Assembly: GCA_964440935.1 (NCBI GenBank)
Contig: CAYTTY010000050.1
Coordinates: 1-22,141 of the forward strand
Source of the DNA: WJJR01 sp964440935
Lineage (GTDB): Bacteria; Zixibacteria; MSB-5A5; WJJR01
Direction of reading: 5' to 3'
Length of the DNA: 22,141 bases
Shown piece by piece: positions 1 to 6,613 of the stretch; within the stretch, counting starts at the first letter, position 1, and each line of letters begins with the position of its first letter. The notes under the pieces are model-generated. The model was not told the origin of the DNA, made no database searches, and saw nothing but the letters and a program-made list of their open reading frames with translations. Both the position numbers and the translations under genes were made by a program.

Positions 1-49
1 CGCCAAGGGAAGGCCGAACGAAAGTGATCACACCTTTTTCAGCAACCTG

Positions 50-1507
50 CTAGGGATCATCAACAACCCGTTCCAAGATGCGCTCAATCATGATGATGTC
101 GTTGAGTACCCGCTCGGCCGTTTTGTAATCGTCGCGCTGCCACGGAAACAGCTGCGGATTGACATCCATCGATCGAGCAAACACCATTTTGGCTCTCGCA
201 GTATCACCGCGACCAAGTAGGACATTCCCGAGAGTGAAATGGCCTCGCCAGTGCGAGGGGAAAGATGATGTGTCGAGCATCAGCACCGTTACCGCTTCGT
301 CCACACGACCCTGCCGCGCAAGTTCCGCACCGGCCACAGCACGTTCGTACGGGTTCATGTAGTAGCGTGAATCGTGGTCTGCGTGCGAGATCAATTCGTC
401 GATCTGGGCAGTTGAGGTCGCGGCCAGCACATCATCGGCCAGCGAACGAAGGTCCCCGGTTGCACTCTCGGTCGCTCGTTCACGCGGGGAGAGGTCGGCG
501 TTCTGTGCCAGATCGAGCGCGAACTCCAGCACACGATCGTGGCCATTTTCGATGTCTTCGGCCGAGTTCGTGATTCGCAAATCGGGAGGAATGCCGATGC
601 CCTCCCAGCAGAACCCCTTGTGGTCGGTGAAGCGTTTGTATGCACAGTGCACAAACCACCCGTTCGGGAGTTGAAAGCCGTACACATCGGCCATGACACC
701 GCAGGTTGTTTCCCCGACAACGGTCACAGTGAGCAGAGTCCGCATGGCCAGCGCCAGATTCTCCGCGGCACTGATCGAAAAACGATGTGTTAACAGGATC
801 ACCGGTCCGTGGAAACGGTACTGTCCGTCCGGCTGGACGAACCAGTATCGTGGCGGGTCGAAGGCATCGTGTGCCGCACCACCCTTGCGGTGCGTGATCA
901 TATACAGTCGTCGCCGATCGGCGAATCGGTTGGCGATGATCTGTCCGACCGCGTCTGAACCACCGCCGTTGTTGCGCACATCGCAGATGATGGCCCGGGC
1001 GTCGGCAAACAGGGCAAGAATCGAGTCCATCGCCGCCGCGGTGCCATCTTCGCCGCTGAAACTCGAAAAGTGGAAGTACCCAACGCGGTCAGACAACCAG
1101 CCATAGGTGAAACGACCGTCGTAGGCGGTTTGGTGGTTACCGGTGATGTAATTTGACGTGATCAAATCGAGTGAGAAATCGTCCATCGTCATTTCACCGA
1201 CCACACCGCCCTTCCACGCCTTGCGGCCGGTAAACAATCCGACATGGTGATCATTGAGATGCCCCAGCATCGACGTCATGATCTCGAACAATTCATCGTC
1301 GGTCGTGGATGGCGTGACGTTTGGACGGTACGCATCGTAAACCGCATCCCAGTCGATGTTCTTCGGCGCGAAAATCCCGTAGGTTTTGTCGAATGTCTGC
1401 CAGAGGTGTTCGAACGCTTGTTCCGGTAGGCTCAGGGAGTCTTGAGCGGTGACGGGTACGGCCGCCAGCAGTGATATTGCTACAAAGACGGCGCAAATTC
1501 TATTCAC
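50..1507 (-). CDS. Secreted S41-family (C-terminal processing-like) serine protease with TPR-like C-terminus
   Basis: This 485-residue protein looks like an exported peptidase of family S41 (tail-specific/tricorn-like). Residues 1-22 form a signal peptide ending in VPVTAQ, so it should act in the periplasm or outside. The S41 core covers roughly residues 140-310. It contains CDVRNNGGG (175-183), the family's conserved glycine loop, and SISAAEN (244-250), where Ser246 is the likely nucleophile. No clear PDZ domain is visible between the signal peptide and the core. The last ~100 residues (385-470) look like one or two TPR repeats. I chose the GTG at 1507 because AAGGAGA lies just upstream and the signal peptide then starts correctly; the ATG at 1540 would add 11 hydrophilic residues. 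A possible promoter lies at 1733-1761, which would leave a ~220-base leader containing a repeat element. The substrate is unknown. Confidence 0.88.
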   Translation of the reverse strand: MNRICAVFVAISLLAAVPVTAQDSLSLPEQAFEHLWQTFDKTYGIFAPKNIDWDAVYDAYRPNVTPSTTDDELFEIMTSMLGHLNDHHVGLFTGRKAWKGGVVGEMTMDDFSLDLITSNYITGNHQTAYDGRFTYGWLSDRVGYFHFSSFSGEDGTAAAMDSILALFADARAIICDVRNNGGGSDAVGQIIANRFADRRRLYMITHRKGGAAHDAFDPPRYWFVQPDGQYRFHGPVILLTHRFSISAAENLALAMRTLLTVTVVGETTCGVMADVYGFQLPNGWFVHCAYKRFTDHKGFCWEGIGIPPDLRITNSAEDIENGHDRVLEFALDLAQNADLSPRERATESATGDLRSLADDVLAATSTAQIDELISHADHDSRYYMNPYERAVAGAELARQGRVDEAVTVLMLDTSSFPSHWRGHFTLGNVLLGRGDTARAKMVFARSMDVNPQLFPWQRDDYKTAERVLNDIIMIERILERVVDDP

Positions 1508-1548
1508 AGGCTCTCCTTCACTCGGGTGTCCACAGCACAAGCAAGCGA

Positions 1549-1710
1549 TATAGCAATTGTCAGAAGAGCTGTCCGATTCCAGCGTGCCGTCATGCGCCCA
1601 CGCGTGACGGCGATCTCCCGTACCGACAAGGCGTCACCCGAGGGCAGGTAACGCCACATACTGACCACCGTGTTGGCTTCAAACGGACAATACTTCTGAC
1701 AATCGCTCTA
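1549..1710. repeat. MITE-like element 1 with terminal inverted repeats
   Basis: The ends are inverted repeats. TATAGCAATTGTCAGAAGAG at 1549-1568 matches the reverse complement of TACTTCTGACAATCGCTCTA at 1691-1710 at 16 of 20 positions. Bases 1584-1711 recur at 13932-14058 with about 13 mismatches and one gap. No ORF of transposase size is present. The element lies between the S41 gene and the end of the aromatic gene. The TA at each outer end could be a TA target duplication, as made by IS630/Tc1-like transposases, but that is inference. Confidence 0.7.
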
Positions 1711-1732
1711 TCACCATGACGACATACAACTA

Positions 1733-1761
1733 ATTATATAGTTGCTTCGGGCAGAATACAA
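1733..1761 (-). promoter_or_regulatory. Candidate sigma-70 promoter for the S41 protease gene
   Basis: Read on the minus strand, TTGTAT (1756-1761) is followed after exactly 17 bases by a perfect TATAAT (1733-1738). Transcription would run through repeat element 1 into the S41 gene. The same stretch also forms a short AT-rich palindrome (CAACTA/TAGTTG, 1727-1744), so the -10 match could be partly fortuitous. Confidence 0.45.
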
Positions 1762-1801
1762 GTAGCATGTTGGGTGATGCGCGAGTTTCAGCCGAAGACG
1801 G

Positions 1802-3838
1802 TCACAGGGTCCGTCGGTGCGTTGCCACGATCGGCTCCAGCTTGGCCATCAACGACTTCAGATCATCCGCCGTTAATGCCTGAGGCCCATCACACAACGC
1901 TTCTTCGGGATTGGCGTGGACTTCGATCAGTAACCCATCGGCTCCGACGGCTGCGGCCGCGAGCGCAAGCGGTTCGACCAGATGACGCTCTCCCGCTGCA
2001 TGCGACGGATCGACAATAACCGGTAGACCGGTCCGTTGGCGTAGCACCGGGACCGAGCTGACATCGAGTGTACTGCGGGTGGCAGTTTCAAACGTGCGAA
2101 TGCCGCGTTCGCAGAGAATCACACGATTGTTCCCACCGGCAGTGATGTACGCGGCCGCTTTGAGCAATTCATCGATGGTTGCACTCAAACCGCGCTTGAG
2201 GACAATCGGGCGATCAATCGTGCCCAGCGCGCGCAGCAGCGCATAGTTTTGCATGTTGCGCGCGCCGACTTGAATGGCATCGGCGACGGCGGCCACACGG
2301 TCGACGTCTTCAGTGCGCAGCACTTCGGTCACTACCGGCAACTCGTATGCACGTCCGGCCTCAACCAGAAGCTCAACCCCCTGCCAACCGAGTCCCTGGA
2401 AACTGTCGTGCGAGGTGCGTGGTTTGTACGCGCCGCCACGCATCACTCGCGCACCGGCATCCCGGACAATTTGTGCGGTATCGAGCATCTGGCGACGGTT
2501 CTCGACGGCGCACGGCCCGGCGATAACGACAAAATGCGAACCGCCGAATTCGACCGATCCCAGTTGCACGGTCGTACGCTCCGGGAGTGTACGATCCCGA
2601 GTGGTGACTGTCGCCGTGATTGGTACTTTCGCTTCCGGCGAATCACCATTGCCGCCGACGGTTTGGACCGGAGCGGTCGACGGTATTTGATCGAGTTCCA
2701 ATCCGCGACGCGGATAGGTCCCCAGAATGCGCAGGTAATTCGTATGAGCGCGCGCATCGGCGATCGCCTCGGCAACGGCGGGGTCATCCTGATGACCGAC
2801 TAAGTCAACGTAGAACTCATACTCCCACGGCGACTCCGGCTTTGGACGGCTCTCCAGTTTGGTGAGATTGACTTTACGAACGGCAAACGATTGCAGAATC
2901 TCGGCCAGCGCGCCTTCGCGGTGATTGAGGGCCAGCCGTAGCGATGTTTTGCAGGGCAACCGCTGGTCAATCGGTTCAGGATTCTGACCGATCAACACAA
3001 AGCGGGTTTGATTGTGCGGTTGATCCGCAATGCCCCGCTGCAAGACATCCAGCCCGAGCGCATACGCAGACTCTTCGGAACAGATCGCGGCGACGGCTTT
3101 GTTGCCTTCCGCAATCAACGATTCAGCGGCTGCCGCGGTATCATAAAACGCCTCCGTTGATGCCCACGTGGCCCGGGCGAGGAAGGTCTGGCACTGCTGC
3201 AAGGCCACCGGATGTGAACGAATCGTAAAGATTTCGTTGAGATTCGATCCGGGTAAACCGGCGAGGCAATGATCAACCGGCCAGATCTCTTCATCGACAA
3301 TCGCCAGATGATGTTCCTTCAACAGTTCGTATGTTTCATTCAGGCTGCCGGCAATTGTGTTTTCAATCGGCAGCAGCGCATACTCTAATTCACCGGTGAC
3401 AAGTGCATCGATTGCCGCGCGGAATGTGCGAAAGCTGTTTGGTTCCAGAGCCGTTTTCTCGCGATGGGAAAACAATTTCTTCGCAGCCAGATAACTGTAT
3501 GAATTGACCGTACCCTGATAGCCGACACGTGTCACCGGCTGTCCGGTCTCGGACGAATCCTGATCGAGGTACCCCTCCTGAACCCGTCGCGAGTAACTGA
3601 GGATTTCGCGCAACACCCGTCCCACATAATATCCCGACAATCCATGCTCTTCGGCAATCCGTGCCCAACGGTCATAGACTTCGCGTTCGCGTTTCGGATC
3701 GCGAACGGCGAGACCGGTGTGTTTGCCCTTGGTCGATCCAATCTGACGCGCCGAGGCAATGCGTTTGCTGATCAATGCCACAATCTGCTGGTCGATACTG
3801 TCGATCGCGTCACGGTCGGTTTGCAGTTTCTGTGTCAT
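1802..3838 (-). CDS. pheA: Fused chorismate mutase / prephenate dehydratase / ACT / DAHP synthase
   Basis: A 678-residue fusion joins three aromatic-pathway activities. Residues 1-90 are an AroQ-type chorismate mutase. Residues 103-285 are prephenate dehydratase, with GYQGT (107-110 region) and the catalytic TRF motif (278-280). Residues 297-375 are an ACT domain with GAL (309-311) and ESRP (329-332), the Phe-binding motifs of PheA. After a linker, residues 425-678 are a type I-beta (KdsA-like) DAHP synthase with GPCAVE (441-446), RGGAYKPRTS, LKRG (547-550), CERGIRTFE and DPSHAAG. Likely metal ligands are C443, H613, E639 and D650. Together these supply DAHP synthesis and the steps from chorismate to phenylpyruvate. 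I chose the ATG at 3838 because AAAGGA lies 8 bases upstream; an in-frame GTG at 3856 overlaps the terminator U-tract. An attenuator (3857-4006) precedes the gene. Confidence 0.95.
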   Translation of the reverse strand: MTQKLQTDRDAIDSIDQQIVALISKRIASARQIGSTKGKHTGLAVRDPKREREVYDRWARIAEEHGLSGYYVGRVLREILSYSRRVQEGYLDQDSSETGQPVTRVGYQGTVNSYSYLAAKKLFSHREKTALEPNSFRTFRAAIDALVTGELEYALLPIENTIAGSLNETYELLKEHHLAIVDEEIWPVDHCLAGLPGSNLNEIFTIRSHPVALQQCQTFLARATWASTEAFYDTAAAAESLIAEGNKAVAAICSEESAYALGLDVLQRGIADQPHNQTRFVLIGQNPEPIDQRLPCKTSLRLALNHREGALAEILQSFAVRKVNLTKLESRPKPESPWEYEFYVDLVGHQDDPAVAEAIADARAHTNYLRILGTYPRRGLELDQIPSTAPVQTVGGNGDSPEAKVPITATVTTRDRTLPERTTVQLGSVEFGGSHFVVIAGPCAVENRRQMLDTAQIVRDAGARVMRGGAYKPRTSHDSFQGLGWQGVELLVEAGRAYELPVVTEVLRTEDVDRVAAVADAIQVGARNMQNYALLRALGTIDRPIVLKRGLSATIDELLKAAAYITAGGNNRVILCERGIRTFETATRSTLDVSSVPVLRQRTGLPVIVDPSHAAGERHLVEPLALAAAAVGADGLLIEVHANPEEALCDGPQALTADDLKSLMAKLEPIVATHRRTL

Positions 3839-3856
3839 GGCCAGAGTCCTTTGCAC

Positions 3857-3889
3857 AAAAAAACCCGCCGGGCGGTGAGCCGGGCGGGT
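3857..3889 (-). terminator. Rho-independent terminator of the aromatic attenuator
   Basis: On the minus strand an 11-position stem (3879-3889 with 3863-3873, one C-C mismatch, loop of 5) is followed by seven U residues (3857-3863, the first shared with the stem). It ends about 10 bases before the AAAGGA Shine-Dalgarno of the CM-PDT-DAHPS gene. Transcription would therefore stop before the gene unless the stem is prevented from forming. Confidence 0.88.
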
Positions 3890-3958
3890 GGTAACGTGAA
3901 ACGGTGTGTTAACCTAGTCTGGTGGATTGACCCCCGCCCGGGGCTGCGTAAACAGCCC
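3882..3958 (-). promoter_or_regulatory. Alternative pairing segments (antiterminator and upstream hairpin)
   Basis: In the leader RNA, GGGCGGG (3933-3939) is perfectly complementary to CCCGCCC (3882-3888), which is the 5' arm of the terminator; pairing them would break the terminator. Just upstream, GGGCTG (3953-3958) and CAGCCC (3941-3946) form a 6-bp hairpin inside leader codons 17-22. A ribosome stalled on the Tyr codons (3962-3979) would cover that hairpin and leave 3933-3939 free to act as antiterminator. The complementarity is seen directly; the switching is inferred from trp/phe-type attenuators. Confidence 0.72.
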
Positions 3959-4006
3959 AAAATACTGGTAATAATAATAGTCGGCGGTGGCGGCGAATCG
4001 ATTCAT
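3914..4006 (-). CDS. Tyr/Phe-rich leader peptide of the aromatic attenuator
   Basis: A 30-residue ORF starts at the ATG at 4006 and ends in TAG at 3914. It contains YYYYQYF at residues 10-16, plus Phe at 4 and 19. That is five Tyr and three Phe in 30 codons, with four Tyr codons in a row (3968-3979). It lies between a good promoter (4031-4060) and a strong terminator ahead of an aromatic biosynthesis gene, which is the arrangement of pheL and trpL. Its Shine-Dalgarno is mediocre (a purine-rich stretch with GAGG 12 bases upstream and GAAGAAA closer). The reading frame stays open upstream, but the extra residues look non-coding and would start before the promoter. The peptide itself probably has no function; its translation rate is the signal. 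Confidence 0.85.
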   Translation of the reverse strand: MNRFAATADYYYYQYFGLFTQPRAGVNPPD

Positions 4007-4030
4007 GATTTCTTCAATCCTCTTACTATA

Positions 4031-4060
4031 ACAATATGCCATGAAAGCACGATCTGTCAA
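4031..4060 (-). promoter_or_regulatory. Promoter of the aromatic leader and CM-PDT-DAHPS gene
   Basis: On the minus strand, a perfect TTGACA (4055-4060) is followed after 18 bases by TATTGT (4031-4036). The expected start site is near 4024, about 17 bases before the leader ATG. A second -10-like TATAGT (4025-4030) exists, but its spacing of 24 is too long. Confidence 0.65.
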
Positions 4061-4341
4061 TAGGGAAAGTTGTAAGGAACAGTCCGACAGCGTCTTATCT
4101 TTGACGCCGGTGGTTGAAAATCCGTGAAAACAGTTTCTGGAGAAATCGCAGGTCAGGTGCACCGCGCATCACAGGCATTCCCAATGTGGACTGGCGTTCC
4201 GACGCGGGACAGTTGATGTCACACACGGAAACACGGTGCCTCAGGAGCCCGGCGCACAAACCGGAGTGGAACATCGGTACGCGGAGGAATGCGCCGTGCT
4301 CCTGAGCTACAGTTGTACTGTCACGACAGACATACACGCGG
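4061..4341. other. Intergenic region, aconitase to aromatic leader promoter
   Basis: This non-coding stretch of 281 bases holds the 17-bp inverted repeat at 4240-4306. I see no plausible gene and no U-tract terminator in it. Confidence 0.6.
4240..4306. repeat. 17-bp inverted repeat downstream of aconitase
   Basis: CTCAGGAGCCCGGCGCA (4240-4256) and TGCGCCGTGCTCCTGAG (4290-4306) are inverted copies with one mismatch, separated by 33 bases. The repeat sits 36-102 bases past the aconitase stop codon and upstream of the aromatic promoter. Neither strand shows a U-tract after it, so it is not a classical terminator. It could protect an mRNA 3' end or form a structured RNA. Confidence 0.6.
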
Positions 4342-6297
4342 TCACACTGCCGATGTACTCTTCTCCCGCATCCACAGCACTAAGCCGCCACTCAACAGCA
4401 CGTCCACCTGGCGTTCGGAGAGATCGTGTCGTGCGGCAATGCGGTGATCTTTGCCGTCAATATTCAGCGTGATCGCTTGAGTTGACGGCAATGAACTGCG
4501 GAGATTCTCGAGTACGAGAGTATCTCCCTGGTCAATCACGTCGTAGTCGGATTCGAACTCGAATGTAAGAGGCAACACACCGAAATTGACCAGATTCTGC
4601 CAGTGGATACGGGCAAAGCTTTTCGCGATAACCACGCGCAACCCGAGATACCGCGGCGCCACCGCTGCATGCTCACGGCTGGAACCCTGTCCGTAATTGC
4701 GGCCACCAATAACGGCGTGCCCATCGTTGTCGCACACCGCCATCGCGCGATCATGGTACGTGTCGTCGAGAACGTCGAATGCAAACTTGGCAATTTCAGG
4801 GATGTTACTACGATAGGGAAGCACACGTGCGCCCGCCGGCATGATTTCATCTGTTGACACATTATCGCCGGTCTTCAGAATGACGGGTAGGGTCAACGTA
4901 TCCGGCAAGGGCTGGAATTCGGGCATCGATGCGATGTTCGGTCCTTTGACCAATTCAACTGATCGTGCCTTTTCCATCGGCAGAGGACGGCCGAAGTCTT
5001 CAGCCGAGAGCAATCCGCCCTTGGGTTCGTTGATTGTGGGATGAACAAGCCCGAGGACGCGCGGATCAGTGATTTGGCCACTGAGTGCTGAAGCGGTTGC
5101 CGTTTCCGGGCTGGACAGCCACACCCGATCTTCCCGCGTTCCCGACCGTCCCGGGAAATTGCGTGGGACGGTGCGGATGCTGTTTTGCTTGGTCGCCGGT
5201 GCCTGTCCCATACCGATGCATCCATTGCATCCGGCTTGATGCACCCGCGCGCCGGCACCGACCAGTGTGTGCATTAAACCCGAGTCGATGAGTTGCAGCA
5301 GCGTTTGCCGCGATGAGGGATTGATATCGAAAGACACGTGCTCGGCAACACGCCGTCCTTCAACCATGCGCGCGGCAATGGCGAAGTCCCGATATCCCGG
5401 ATTAGCGGATGACCCGATATACGCTTGGTAAATTGGTTCGCCCGCTACCTCGCGCACCGGTACGACATTCCCCGGACTGGATGGTTTGGCAATCAATGGC
5501 TCGAGGTTGGACAGATCCATTTCGTCTTCGAGATCGTAGGTGGCGCTGTTGTCGGGGAGCAACTCTACAAAGTCCTCGCCGCGCCCTTCGCTCTCCAGAA
5601 ATTCGCAAGTCAGGGTGTCGGAGGGGAAGACCGTGGTGGTCGCGCCCAATTCGGCGCCCATGTTGGCGATCGTGTGACGGTCCCACACCGATAACGAATC
5701 GACACCGAGCCCGTAGTATTCAACAATGCGTCCGACACCGCCCGAAACCGTGTGCCGCCGCAGCATTTCCAGGATCACATCTTTCGCACTGACCCAGTCG
5801 GGAAGCTCTCCAGTGAGTCGAATGCCCCAGATCTGTGGCATCTTAATAAAAAACGGTTCACCAGCCATCGCTAAGGCAACTTCCAGTCCACCGGCACCCA
5901 TTGCCAGCATGCCCAATGCGCCGGCGGCACAGGTATGACTATCCGAACCAAGCAATGTCCTGCCCGGCTTGCCAAACCGCTGCATGTGCACGGGATGACT
6001 CACCCCATTGCCGGGACGGCTGTACCAGACACCAAACCGTTTACAGGCGCTCTGTAAAAACAAATGATCATCGGCGTTCTTGTGATCTTCCTGGATTAGA
6101 TTATGGTCGACGTACTGTGCCGACAATTCAGTCTTCACACGGTCAAGCTGCATCGCCTCCAGTGCCAGCATGACCAATGTTCCGGTGGCGTCCTGCGTGA
6201 GTGTCTGATCGATTTGCAAACCAATCTCTTGTCCGGGAATCATCTCACCACTGACGAGATGGGACGCAATCAGCTTTTGAGCGACGGTGTTTGGCAT
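4342..6297 (-). CDS. acn: Aconitate hydratase (roughly 650-residue subfamily)
   Basis: This 651-residue protein belongs to the aconitase/isopropylmalate isomerase superfamily and should interconvert citrate and isocitrate in the TCA cycle. The large domain has GSDSHTC (117-123) and the GCNGC iron-sulfur motif (356-360; Cys357 and Cys360). The swivel domain follows a linker and carries DNVSTDEIMPAG (478-489), NYGQGSSREHAA (534-545) and a KSFARIHWQN stretch, as expected for substrate binding. At 651 residues it is shorter than the ~900-residue AcnA and resembles the compact single-chain aconitases of several bacterial phyla. The site that usually supplies the first cluster Cys (SCTN-like) reads IGSSANPGYRDF, with Ser297 in the Cys position. 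The start is well supported: GGGAGG lies 6 bases before the ATG. A homoaconitase-like activity cannot be excluded. Confidence 0.92.
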   Translation of the reverse strand: MPNTVAQKLIASHLVSGEMIPGQEIGLQIDQTLTQDATGTLVMLALEAMQLDRVKTELSAQYVDHNLIQEDHKNADDHLFLQSACKRFGVWYSRPGNGVSHPVHMQRFGKPGRTLLGSDSHTCAAGALGMLAMGAGGLEVALAMAGEPFFIKMPQIWGIRLTGELPDWVSAKDVILEMLRRHTVSGGVGRIVEYYGLGVDSLSVWDRHTIANMGAELGATTTVFPSDTLTCEFLESEGRGEDFVELLPDNSATYDLEDEMDLSNLEPLIAKPSSPGNVVPVREVAGEPIYQAYIGSSANPGYRDFAIAARMVEGRRVAEHVSFDINPSSRQTLLQLIDSGLMHTLVGAGARVHQAGCNGCIGMGQAPATKQNSIRTVPRNFPGRSGTREDRVWLSSPETATASALSGQITDPRVLGLVHPTINEPKGGLLSAEDFGRPLPMEKARSVELVKGPNIASMPEFQPLPDTLTLPVILKTGDNVSTDEIMPAGARVLPYRSNIPEIAKFAFDVLDDTYHDRAMAVCDNDGHAVIGGRNYGQGSSREHAAVAPRYLGLRVVIAKSFARIHWQNLVNFGVLPLTFEFESDYDVIDQGDTLVLENLRSSLPSTQAITLNIDGKDHRIAARHDLSERQVDVLLSGGLVLWMREKSTSAV

Positions 6298-6613
6298 GTC
6301 GAACCTCCCGATTTCTTCGGATACGGATACGTTTAATCGAACACAAGGGCCAACTCTGATTACTGAGTCTTGAATTCCATTTGAGTTGAGCGAGTTCCTC
6401 AGATTCCGCGAGCATTCGCCCGATTCTCATCGTGTTAACTGACTTGGCCGTGAGTCGTGTCACTGTGGGGATTTACCCGGTAGTCGCGAGAAGAGGTGCC
6501 ATTTGCACTCAGGGGGGCGTAGTTTAAGTGGTTCATCATGTTTGCCCCACCGCCTTCGACCTATGTTATTGAGTTGTTGAAGCGGCAGGGGTCGACGAGA
6601 CGCACATACGCCA
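6298..6613. other. Divergent intergenic region between aconitase and P-type ATPase
   Basis: These 316 bases separate divergently transcribed genes and should hold both promoters. I could not identify a convincing -35/-10 pair for either. Bases 6451-6478 carry, on the minus strand, a motif that recurs upstream of the BrkB-family gene at 12999-13020. No gene is apparent. Confidence 0.6.
6451..6478 (-). repeat. Shared upstream motif, copy A
   Basis: The minus strand reads GGGTAAATCCCCACA, a 6-base insert, then CGACTCA. The copy at 12999-13020 reads GGGCAAATCCCCACA followed directly by CGACTCA. Both are oriented toward the start of the gene they precede (aconitase here, about 150 bases away). 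Confidence 0.4.

Larger units (their letters stand above)
1508..1801. other. Intergenic region, S41 gene to aromatic gene
   Basis: This non-coding stretch of about 290 bases holds repeat element 1 (1549-1710) and the candidate minus-strand promoter (1733-1761). I see no U-tract terminator after the aromatic gene, which ends at 1802, so read-through into the S41 gene is possible. Confidence 0.7.

Noticed and set aside
1727..1744. CAACTA/TAGTTG palindrome as a terminator for the aromatic gene
   Set aside because: The stem is six AT-rich base pairs and no U-tract follows on the minus strand. The sequence is better explained as part of a -10 region.
2249..2803. A 184-codon plus-strand frame
   Set aside because: It is a shadow of the CM-PDT-DAHPS gene, whose motifs are unambiguous on the other strand.
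3914..4162. A longer, 82-residue version of the leader peptide
   Set aside because: It would start upstream of the TTGACA/TATTGT promoter, and its N-terminal part has no protein-like character. The 30-residue form fits the promoter and the attenuator.
6298..6613. A metal-sensing riboswitch ahead of the P-type ATPase
   Set aside because: I looked for the conserved cores of Mn2+ and Mg2+ riboswitches and did not find them; the region shows no extended stem set.
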